Source: Deltaproteobacteria bacterium
GTDB lineage: Bacteria > Desulfobacterota > DSM-4660 > Desulfatiglandales > B25-G16
DNA length: 24,520 nucleotides
Direction: 5' to 3'
NCBI GenBank assembly: GCA_003646875.1
Contig: QMLT01000001.1
Location: forward strand, 1-24,520
How positions within the stretch are numbered: position 1 is the first letter of the stretch; each line of letters starts with the position of its first letter. The translations under genes and the position numbers were made by a program. Positions 1 to 6,285 of this stretch are shown piece by piece. The notes below the pieces were generated by a model. The model did not search any database and was not told the origin of the DNA. It saw only the letters and a list, made by a program, of their open reading frames with translations.

Positions 1-106
1 GTCCTGATTCAGTGCTGATTCCAGCCCAGGTAAAGACAACGAGATTTCTGGATTCATACAGCCATTCAGAAAGGATTTGAATTCTTTTTTCAAGATCTTC
101 TTTCAT
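1..106 (-). CDS. Sir2-family NAD-dependent protein deacylase, 5' end only
   Basis: The gene starts at the ATG at 106-104 and runs off the window edge, leaving 35 codons. An in-frame TAA lies just upstream, which fixes this start. The reading is a charged helix (MKEDLEKRIQ...) followed by NLVVFTWAGISTESG, which matches the opening of sirtuins, usually VVFTGAGIS(T/A)ESGIPDFR. Sirtuins use NAD+ to remove acyl groups from lysines in the cytoplasm. The first Gly of the GAG motif is Trp here (codon TGG; GGG would be the family residue), at a position that lines the NAD pocket. No strong ribosome site lies close to the ATG; two purine-rich stretches sit 27 or more nt upstream. It follows the PK_C-like gene on the same strand after a 63-nt gap. 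Family assignment is confident; function is uncertain because of the Trp and the missing remainder. Confidence 0.82.
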   Translation of the reverse strand, partial: MKEDLEKRIQILSEWLYESRNLVVFTWAGISTESG

Positions 107-169
107 GACAAATATTTAGATATTTATATAATACTCCTTTTTTAATCCCTCCTTTTGAAATTTTGAGGC

Positions 170-1420
170 TTAAAAGTCTAATGGCTTACAGATGATTTCT
201 TTGACTTTTATGTCAAAGAAATTTTGGGTATGCGCTGGTTTCAGTAGAAGCGCTGTATCAACTCCGGCTGCTGTTCCACCAATTGAGATAACATCCTCAT
301 CTGTTCTGATTAATCCTGCATCTGTGGCCATTAAGGCCATCTCAATGGCAACCTTTGTTCCCTGCCCAAATGTTCGTAAAGTATAGGCAATAGCCTCATC
401 TATTTGATAGGTGCCAGTTTTGTTCCTGAATGCCCTTCCTACGCCGCCAAATGCATGTTGGGCTGTTAAAACAACAGCCCCCATTTCCAGAAGGAGTTTT
501 CTATCTTTTTCTGCGAGTTCTTGATGGTCTGGTTTTTTAAAACCTGTTACATGCGTTACAATTATGAGAGAAAAAGTATGACCGAATAGATCAACGGCCT
601 TGAAGGCGGTTTTGCCTGTACAACTTGAGACCAAAATCTTCTTGATTTTTAATATGTTGGCCCTTTCAAGAGCAGCTTCAAGGGTTGCCTCTGTATTATC
701 TGGGCCAGGATTTGGAAAATAACGGCAGTTTACAACCTCAAAGGTATTATCCTTTTTTAATCCTTTTAATTCTCTTTCCTTATCCACTTTATCCTCCTTA
801 GTTAGAAAAGATTTAACAGCCTCCTGACCTTTTTCCACCAAAAGATGATTTATGTCCCTGAACTCCATTGGTAGTGTCACAATGTTGGCCTTTGGGAGTA
901 TTTCAAGGATATTTTTTGCAGCCAACTCGCTATCTTTGCTATTTTTAAAGCAGATTGTTGTGTTTATATCGGAAAATAACTGTAGTTGTTTAAATCCTGT
1001 CATGCTGGGCAGGGAAACACCTCCTAGATCTGTGCTTAATAGGTCAAGTATGCCAGATGTAATAATTACATCTCTAAAATTTTTTTCAAGGTTAAAAAGC
1101 CCTGTTTCAAGGTCACTACCTTCATGAAAGTATTCTTGGCCTTCTTTTACTATCTGACCATTTATTTCGAGGGACTCTGTTGCCAGATATTGAATGCCCA
1201 CAATCAGAAAACCGCGCACTAAAGGAAAGGCAAGCGCCTTTCTCTCAGGGGAGTAACCGACCAGTTTTTTAGGGAGAAGTTCATTATAAATAATCCCTTT
1301 ATTTATTTTTTTCTTATCATGTAAATAGCTAACGGCCTTTTCCGCAGCTTGTTTGTTTTGAAGCATTTGATTAAATAGTTGATCAAAGTTTATTCTGAGT
1401 CCCATTTCATTTTTTCCCAT
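170..1420 (-). CDS. Two-domain protein with pyruvate-kinase C-terminal-like (PK_C) domain
   Basis: A 416-residue soluble protein. Residues about 235-412 look like the stand-alone form of the pyruvate kinase alpha/beta (PK_C) domain: NTEATLEAALERANIL, then a strand and turn with SSCTGKTAFKAVDLFG, then a C-terminal ISIGGTAAGVDTALLLKP segment. In pyruvate kinase this domain carries the allosteric site. Stand-alone versions have no settled role, and the catalytic TIM barrel is absent. Residues 1-230 are not recognised; they hold VRGFLIVGIQYLA (68-80) and a charged linker (205-225). I start at the ATG at 1420, preceded by GAGGA at a workable distance; a second ATG at 1405 would give MGLRINF. The open frame extends upstream, but only antisense-like across yjbQ. 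The start overlaps the end of yjbQ by 14 nt, so the two are probably translationally coupled. Confidence 0.72.
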   Translation of the reverse strand: MGKNEMGLRINFDQLFNQMLQNKQAAEKAVSYLHDKKKINKGIIYNELLPKKLVGYSPERKALAFPLVRGFLIVGIQYLATESLEINGQIVKEGQEYFHEGSDLETGLFNLEKNFRDVIITSGILDLLSTDLGGVSLPSMTGFKQLQLFSDINTTICFKNSKDSELAAKNILEILPKANIVTLPMEFRDINHLLVEKGQEAVKSFLTKEDKVDKERELKGLKKDNTFEVVNCRYFPNPGPDNTEATLEAALERANILKIKKILVSSCTGKTAFKAVDLFGHTFSLIIVTHVTGFKKPDHQELAEKDRKLLLEMGAVVLTAQHAFGGVGRAFRNKTGTYQIDEAIAYTLRTFGQGTKVAIEMALMATDAGLIRTDEDVISIGGTAAGVDTALLLKPAHTQNFFDIKVKEIICKPLDF

Positions 1421-1679
1421 TATATTTTTCCTCAATGTGTCTATACTGGGTGACAGGCTCACGGGGAGCAAGTTTTTCCAGCCATTTATCATAGTCGTGA
1501 TGTAGCCCGGATTCATCGTCATTTATGAATACACTGGCTGTTATATGCATGGCATTGCAGAGAATAAGGCCCTCCTTAATTTTGCTTTCTTTCAGGCACT
1601 CGTTTATGTGGGGGGTAATATTAACAAATCCCCTCCTCGTGGGCACCTCAAACCAGAGTTCTTTTCTATAACTTTTCAT
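1407..1679 (-). CDS. YjbQ-family (UPF0047) protein, C-terminally short
   Basis: A 90-residue product. It opens like YjbQ/UPF0047 proteins (WFEVPTRRGFVNITPHI), continues with GLILCNAMHITASVFINDDE, and ends after HHDYDKWLEKLAPREPVTQYRH plus nine residues. Family members are usually 130-140 residues and go on with a conserved (E)DNA.AHLKR...G...FGPWQ/E region that is wholly missing; none of the three downstream frames restores it. YjbQ proteins have been linked to a thiamine-phosphate-synthase-like activity that complements thiE, but the true role is unsettled. The ATG at 1679 has AGGAGC six bases upstream and begins MKSYRKELWF; the open frame reaches back another 12 codons without a ribosome site. 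The stop TGA lies inside the first codons of the PK_C-like gene. It may be a degraded gene or a stable short form; family certain, activity doubtful. Confidence 0.75.
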   Translation of the reverse strand: MKSYRKELWFEVPTRRGFVNITPHINECLKESKIKEGLILCNAMHITASVFINDDESGLHHDYDKWLEKLAPREPVTQYRHIEEKYNGKK

Positions 1680-1780
1680 AGATAGCTCCTGTGTAATGTC
1701 GCCGATATGTGACATTCTCTGTAATTTTAAAGAAATTATTTACCTTTTGTACCTAACCTGTCTCTTAATTGCTCTGTCAA

Positions 1781-2006
1781 ATGAAGATAATATTTTAATC
1801 ATTGCAGGTTTAAGGATTGCATTATTGTTCTGGAGAAAGGGAAAACTAATATTACCGGTTGTAGTTTTGAAAACTGTAAATTACTCCTTAAAGGCAATGC
1901 CTATACTGTTGGAAAAATAATAAAGCTATTTACCGGGAAAAATCCTTTAAAGGTGTTGGACCTTGATGAGACATTGTTTGAGAATACTACGCCAAAAAAA
2001 GACTAA
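1781..2006 (+). pseudogene. Small Cys-rich pentapeptide-like protein gene broken by +1 T
   Basis: Reading ATG AAG ATA ATA TTT, then skipping one T of the TTTT run at 1793-1796, gives a clean 74-residue frame to TAA at 2004-2006. It starts MKIIFNHCRFKDC, has a second TGCSFENC block, then KLLLKGNAYTVGKII and LKVLDLDETLFE. Phe and Cys recur in a five-residue rhythm (F5xxC8, F10xxC13, F29xxC32), as in a pentapeptide or beta-helix coil. That rhythm spans the frameshift and argues that the reconstruction is right. Without the skip, translation from the ATG stops at the sixth codon. No clear ribosome site is seen. Its stop overlaps the convergent stop of the purD-like gene. I do not recognise a named family. 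It could be a recent pseudogene, a sequencing error, or a slippage-expressed gene. Confidence 0.55.
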
Positions 2007-3373
2007 GCTCCTATTGTTTTTCTGTATCGTAAACAATTTTTATTATTGTTATTATGATCTAACAAAGATAGATACTCTATGTTCCTGTAAGCCTTTTCTC
2101 TAGCACCCTCCAGTGTTGCATCGCCAGCAATTATATGCAGCACTCTTCCACCGTCTGTGACAAGGCCTCTTTCTGAATCCTCCCTTACGCCTGAAAAATA
2201 AATGGCAATTCCCTTTTCAATATTATCCAATCCTTCTACCACATGTCCCTTCCCATAGCGGCCCGGATATCCTTTGTTCCATCCCTTATTCGCCTTTGAA
2301 CGGCCTTCCATAGCAACTATATCCACATAATACTGGTTATTCCAGACAGGATGAATTTGATCCAAATTTCCTTCCCACACTGCCATACCTATCTCGAAGA
2401 GATCCGTGCTTAGTTTTCTTGAAAGCACTTCCCACTCCGGATCGCCATGCCTTACATTAATTTCAAATACATCCAGCTGGTTGTAAGGATCAAGATTCAG
2501 TCCGAAGTATAAAACACCTTTATAATTCCATCCTAAACCTAAATCGCCCCTGTTGTAAATTGCATTTACTGTAGGGTTTACAATCTCTTTTATAATTCTG
2601 TTTACAAGCCATGGGGTCACAAGTTTATGGGGCGCATAACATCCTGTGCCACCGGTATTGAGATTTCCACCAAACTCAGCAATTGATTTCTCATCATTCT
2701 CGTCAAAGGCCTGTTTGTAGTCCTGAACAAACATTTTTAAAGGAAGCGCATGTTCACCATCCAGGTAGACATAAAAGGAGATTTCAGTGCCATATTTTCT
2801 TTCTTCTATAACAACCTTATCACCTGATTTTCCAAATATTTTTTCCACCATTATTTTGTCAATTGCATTCTCGGCCTGGATAACATCGTCACACCCTATG
2901 GCGCCCTTTCCCGCTGCAAGGCCATTTGCCTTTACAAAGACCTGATAACCTATATTTCTGACATATTTTTTTGCCTCTTCCGGGTTATCAAAAACCCTAT
3001 ATTCTGGCTTACCTATACCTATTTCCTTTAAAATATTGTCAGTAAATGCCCTGTCACTCTCTAATCTAACATATTCCTTCTTTGGCCCAATTGTTCTTAT
3101 TCCGTTTTCATTCAAGATATTCACCAAACCCTCCTCAAGAGGGTTTTCTGAGCCTATATCGACCAAATCAACGTTATTTTCCAGGCAAAATTTCGTCACC
3201 TCATTAAAGTCTCTTATATCCATACATTCTATCAATTTTCTCTTTCCCTTCAGTGTGTAAGGCACCCCAGCATTGCCGGGGAAAAAATAGACCTTTTCAA
3301 CATACTGACTGTCTCCATATTTATCAGCAAGTGAGTGGTCTCTACCTCCGGAGCCATATACAAGAACTTTCAT
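2003..3373 (-). CDS. purD: Phosphoribosylamine-glycine ligase (PurD) homologue, divergent
   Basis: 456 residues, slightly longer than typical PurD (420-430). GAR synthetase joins phosphoribosylamine and glycine using ATP, the second step of purine synthesis. Seen in order: the N-domain GSGGRDHSLA (7-16; usual GSGGREHALA) and FPGNAG (31-36); the ATP-grasp region VKANGLAAGKGAIGC (148-161) and VVIEERKYGTEISF; NTGGTGCYAPH (239-249; usual NTGGMGAYSP); KGVLYFGLN; and the metal-binding EINVRHGDPEWEVL (304-317; usual EFNVRFGDPETQ). The C-domain is present, with an unusual Asn run near 440-446. ATP-grasp residues are kept, so an active ligase is likely, but the substitutions in and near the substrate loops mark a separate subfamily. 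AGGAGGA lies 4-5 nt before the ATG, and a consensus promoter lies upstream. Confidence 0.83.
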   Translation of the reverse strand: MKVLVYGSGGRDHSLADKYGDSQYVEKVYFFPGNAGVPYTLKGKRKLIECMDIRDFNEVTKFCLENNVDLVDIGSENPLEEGLVNILNENGIRTIGPKKEYVRLESDRAFTDNILKEIGIGKPEYRVFDNPEEAKKYVRNIGYQVFVKANGLAAGKGAIGCDDVIQAENAIDKIMVEKIFGKSGDKVVIEERKYGTEISFYVYLDGEHALPLKMFVQDYKQAFDENDEKSIAEFGGNLNTGGTGCYAPHKLVTPWLVNRIIKEIVNPTVNAIYNRGDLGLGWNYKGVLYFGLNLDPYNQLDVFEINVRHGDPEWEVLSRKLSTDLFEIGMAVWEGNLDQIHPVWNNQYYVDIVAMEGRSKANKGWNKGYPGRYGKGHVVEGLDNIEKGIAIYFSGVREDSERGLVTDGGRVLHIIAGDATLEGAREKAYRNIEYLSLLDHNNNNKNCLRYRKTIGA

Positions 3374-3451
3374 GCTTTCCTCCTTAAACGGTGATAAAAA
3401 GACCTTGACATATATGTGGGCATGGGGTGGGTGAAAAAGTTTGATTGGCAG

Positions 3452-3480
3452 AGTATATTGAGATTGTTAAAGTATGTCAA
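3452..3480 (-). promoter_or_regulatory. Consensus sigma-70 promoter for purD
   Basis: On the minus strand TTGACA (3480-3475) is followed after exactly 17 nt by TATACT (3457-3452): a perfect -35 and a 5/6 -10. Transcription would begin near 3445 and give a leader of about 70 nt before purD. It is the strongest promoter-like site I found in the window. Confidence 0.72.
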
Positions 3481-3513
3481 CATCAATTGGGTAATTAAAG
3501 GATCGGTTTAGGC

Positions 3514-3541
3514 TTGTCTTTTTCTTATATTTTGTTATACT
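3514..3541 (+). promoter_or_regulatory. Sigma-70 promoter for the rightward phosphodiesterase-HIT-lap block
   Basis: TTGTCT (3514-3519), a 16-nt AT-rich spacer, then TATACT (3536-3541). It points away from the purD promoter, with 33 nt between the two -35 boxes, and lies 54 nt before the ATG at 3596. A start near 3548 would leave a leader of about 48 nt. It is the only good match in the spacer on this strand. Confidence 0.5.
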
Positions 3542-3595
3542 TTTGCAAATTTTTAGGCAAACACTAGTTACATATTATTTACCAATTCTATTAAA

Positions 3596-4072
3596 ATGAA
3601 GATTGGAGTTATTTCAGATACCCACCTAAAAGAGGCGAATTCTCGCCTTATTAATATATATACAAACTATTTCTCTGATGTGGATATGATTATCCATACC
3701 GGAGATCTTATTTCTGAAGGAATAGTCGATTTTTTAAGCCAGAAGCCACTTCATATAGTTCATGGAAATATGGACAACTTTGAAATAAAAAAGAAATTTC
3801 CTAAAAAAAAGATATTAGAGGTAAGCGGTTTCCGTTTGGGATTAATACATGGATGGGGCTCCCCTTTTGGAATAGAAAAGAGGATAAGGCCAGAGTTTAC
3901 TAATGTCCATGCCATTATTTATGGCCATTCTCACAAATCGGCTAACCATATTGATAAAGGAGTTATTTTTTTTAATCCAGGAACCGCCACCGGTTTCAGC
4001 ATGAGTGGATGCCATTCGATCGGAATTTTGGATATAACTGATAAAATAAATGGCGCTATAATTCCAGTTTGA
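3596..4072 (+). CDS. YfcE/MJ0936-type metallophosphoesterase
   Basis: 158 residues, the usual size for the small calcineurin-like phosphodiesterases of the YfcE/MJ0936 group, which hydrolyse phosphodiester bonds with two divalent metals. All metal motifs are visible: D8-T-H10, G36-D37, G57-N-x-D60 (GNMDN), H85 in LIHGW, and G110-H-S-H113. A late FNPGTATGF segment is typical of the family. There is no signal peptide, so it is cytoplasmic. The physiological substrate is not predictable. It is first in the rightward block; its ribosome site is weak (AT-rich before the ATG). Its stop is 9 nt before the HIT gene start, and the GAGG that serves the HIT gene overlaps this stop. Confidence 0.86.
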   Translation: MKIGVISDTHLKEANSRLINIYTNYFSDVDMIIHTGDLISEGIVDFLSQKPLHIVHGNMDNFEIKKKFPKKKILEVSGFRLGLIHGWGSPFGIEKRIRPEFTNVHAIIYGHSHKSANHIDKGVIFFNPGTATGFSMSGCHSIGILDITDKINGAIIPV

Positions 4073-4081
4073 GGTTATAAG

Positions 4082-4558
4082 ATGAAAATTCTTTGGGCGC
4101 CCTGGAGAATGGAATATGTAAGCTCCGATAATAAAGGGGAGTGCATATTTTGTCCAGGCGAAGACAGAAGTAGAGATGAACAAAGGTTAATTTTGTGTAT
4201 TGGGAACTTAAGCATTATCCTTATGAACAGGTTTCCTTATATAAATGGACATCTTTTAATCGCCCCTTTGAGGCACGTCTCGAGTTTAGATGCGCTATCA
4301 TCGGAGGAAAAGCTTGACCTCATCACACAAGTTGAAAAGTCTATTGGCGTTTTAAAAGAGGCATTAAGGCCAGAAGGATTTAATGTGGGTTTAAATCTGG
4401 GAAAGATAGCAGGGGCCGGTGTTGAGGATCATATCCATTTTCATATTGTTCCTCGATGGATAGGAGATACTAATTACATGACTGTATTTGGAGAAGTGAG
4501 GGTAATTCCAGAGCATATTCAGGAGACATATCGAAAATTGTTACCTTTTTTCAAATAA
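4082..4558 (+). CDS. HIT-family nucleotide hydrolase/phosphorylase
   Basis: 158 residues with the histidine triad H117-I-H119-F-H121 in AGAGVEDHIHFHIVPRW, plus the N-terminal WAPWRMEY...CIFC that marks the bacterial branch related to Ap4A phosphorylases. C21 and C24 of that motif probably bind zinc with residues further on. HIT proteins cleave nucleoside phosphoramidates or dinucleoside polyphosphates through a covalent nucleotidyl-histidine. Whether this one acts on Ap4A cannot be told from sequence. GAGG lies 8 nt upstream of the ATG. It is probably co-transcribed with the phosphodiesterase before it and lapA 46 nt after it. Confidence 0.88.
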   Translation: MKILWAPWRMEYVSSDNKGECIFCPGEDRSRDEQRLILCIGNLSIILMNRFPYINGHLLIAPLRHVSSLDALSSEEKLDLITQVEKSIGVLKEALRPEGFNVGLNLGKIAGAGVEDHIHFHIVPRWIGDTNYMTVFGEVRVIPEHIQETYRKLLPFFK

Positions 4559-4604
4559 TTTTAGATAGGATAAAACATTCATTAAATCTTTAAAGGAGGA
4601 TTGC

Positions 4605-4958
4605 ATGAAACATATAAAGGCTATTATAGCTATATTATTGATGTTACTGGCCGTGGTACTTATTGTTGAAAATCTTGCGCAGTTATCTCAGAAATTGACT
4701 CTTCAGGTTGACCTTTATTTTTGGGAATGGAAAACTGAACCAATGTCATTTTATTTTGTTATTATAATTGTCTTTCTACTCGGCATCCTCATAGCTAGCT
4801 TTTACGGTATATTTGAACGTTTCAAATTGAAGAAGGAAATAAAGATTATTTCCAAAGAGAAGAGAGAAAAAGACAAAGAACTGAATTCATTGAGAAACCT
4901 GCCTATTGTTGAAAGTAAGATAGCAGATATGGAATTGTCAGAAAAAAATCAGGATTAG
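4605..4958 (+). CDS. lapA: LapA-domain inner membrane protein
   Basis: 117 residues with the LapA (DUF1049) layout: a transmembrane helix at about 5-22, a short periplasmic loop containing LTLQVDLYFWEW, a second helix at about 47-70, then a basic coiled-coil-like tail (72-97) in the cytoplasm. LapA partners LapB in adjusting LPS synthesis through FtsH-mediated turnover of LpxC in enterobacteria; the role is assumed to carry over here. A strong AAAGGAGG precedes the ATG at good spacing. The next gene is the LapB homologue, which supports the call more than this short sequence does alone. Confidence 0.83.
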   Translation: MKHIKAIIAILLMLLAVVLIVENLAQLSQKLTLQVDLYFWEWKTEPMSFYFVIIIVFLLGILIASFYGIFERFKLKKEIKIISKEKREKDKELNSLRNLPIVESKIADMELSEKNQD

Positions 4959-4995
4959 GATTTAAACATTAGTTTAAAATTGAGTTGTATTGAGT

Positions 4996-6228
4996 ATGGG
5001 GGAAGAAATCGGAAATGTATTTTTTGGCAATTTTGATATTAGATTTGGCGTCTGGTTAATCATTGCCTTTGTATGTGGTCTCCTTATAGATAGGTTTATT
5101 AGATCAAGACATGCTGAAAGGCTTAGAAAAAAACTGGATAGGGGAGATAAGGCTTTCTTTCAGGGCATTCAGCATATACTTTCCAATGAGCCAGATCAGG
5201 CTATCGAACAGTTCACAAAGTCGGTTAAGATTAATTCAGATACTATCGAGACATATGTCGCCTTGGGCCATCTCTATAGATCAAAAGGGGATATCGAGAG
5301 GGCTATCAGGATACGCCAGGGAATAATCTTAAGACCTAATCTGGACAAAGAGATAAGATTGAGGGCAATATTTGATCTGGGATTAGATTACAGGAAAGGT
5401 GGATTTTTAAATCGGGCTATATCGGCGTTTCATGAGGTTCTTGAGGATGATCCAAACAATGTCGAAGCCCTTGAGCAGATCGAGCGAATTTATGAGGATA
5501 TGTACGATTGGGAAAAGGCCTTTAAAACGAGGGTGTCTATCTCAAAACTCGTAAAGGGTGATCATCGGCATATACTTGCCCACCAAAAAACAGAGCTTGG
5601 GAAGATACAGGAAAAGAATGGTGATAGAGCAAGGGCTGAGAAATCCTATAAAAAGGCTATCTCTATCTTTGATAAATGCGTTGACACCTATCTTCATTTG
5701 GGTGATCTCTATTTTAATCAGCAGGACCATAAAAAAGCTTTATCTACATGGAAGAAAGTAGTTGACGTGGCGCCTCAGTTTACTTTTCTTGCCTACAAAA
5801 GGTTAGAGAAGGCCTATTCAACGATGAGGAATCTAAAGGGCGTAGAGGATTTTTTACGAGATACCGCCAGAAAGAATTCTGATAGCTTTACAAATTTAGC
5901 CTTAGCCAGGTATCTCTATAATAAAGGGGAGACAGATTCTGCTTTGAATAAACTGAATCAGAGCATTAAATCAGCCCCTTCCTTTTTAAATGCCAGAAAA
6001 TTTATAGGGGAGATACTTTTAAAAGAAGGCAGAAATGAAGAGGCATTAGAAGCCTATAAAGATCTCCTATTCATATTAGATTTTCCTTATTTAAAGTTCC
6101 AATGTAGCAATTGTGGATACAGACCGGATGAACTTGTTTGGAAGTGCCCTCAGTGCTTGAAATGGGATTCGATAGATATTATAAAACCATCTCCTTCTGA
6201 CTTACCTAATGGCAATGTATCTTCTTAA
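4996..6228 (+). CDS. lapB: LapB (YciM) TPR protein with C-terminal rubredoxin-like metal site
   Basis: 410 residues from the ATG at 4996 (a TTG at 4990 would add two). Order: N-terminal membrane anchor around FGVWLIIAFVCGLLIDRF, a basic stretch, then a long run of TPR helices (for example EQFTKSVKINSDTIETYVAL and the following repeats to about residue 360), and a rubredoxin-like knuckle with C370, C373, C384 and C387. This matches LapB, 389 residues in E. coli, which faces the cytoplasm, binds FtsH and LpxC and sets LPS amount. Both Cys pairs are intact. The start lies 38 nt after lapA and has only a weak ribosome site. It indicates an LPS-bearing outer membrane. Confidence 0.9.
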   Translation: MGEEIGNVFFGNFDIRFGVWLIIAFVCGLLIDRFIRSRHAERLRKKLDRGDKAFFQGIQHILSNEPDQAIEQFTKSVKINSDTIETYVALGHLYRSKGDIERAIRIRQGIILRPNLDKEIRLRAIFDLGLDYRKGGFLNRAISAFHEVLEDDPNNVEALEQIERIYEDMYDWEKAFKTRVSISKLVKGDHRHILAHQKTELGKIQEKNGDRARAEKSYKKAISIFDKCVDTYLHLGDLYFNQQDHKKALSTWKKVVDVAPQFTFLAYKRLEKAYSTMRNLKGVEDFLRDTARKNSDSFTNLALARYLYNKGETDSALNKLNQSIKSAPSFLNARKFIGEILLKEGRNEEALEAYKDLLFILDFPYLKFQCSNCGYRPDELVWKCPQCLKWDSIDIIKPSPSDLPNGNVSS

Positions 6229-6285
6229 ATATTTCCCTTCTTTGATTTTAATACCTTTCTACTCTACAGGTAAAAAGGTTCTTAT

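Noticed and set aside
1421..1522. 34-codon N-terminal extension of the PK_C-like gene
   Set aside because: It lies in another frame of yjbQ, has no ribosome site, and its peptide looks like a shadow. The ATG at 1420 has GAGGA upstream.
1680..1715. 12-codon extension of the YjbQ-like gene (MSHIGDITQELS)
   Set aside because: AGGAGC sits inside it, at proper distance from the ATG at 1679, and the extension has no ribosome site of its own.
1751..1780. Possible minus-strand promoter for yjbQ with TTGACA at 1780-1775
   Set aside because: No sequence resembling TATAAT lies 15-19 nt downstream; the nearest is GTTAGG or TTAGGT.
3405..3433. TTGACA on the plus strand at 3405-3410
   Set aside because: The region 16-18 nt downstream is G-rich (around TGGGTG) and gives no -10.
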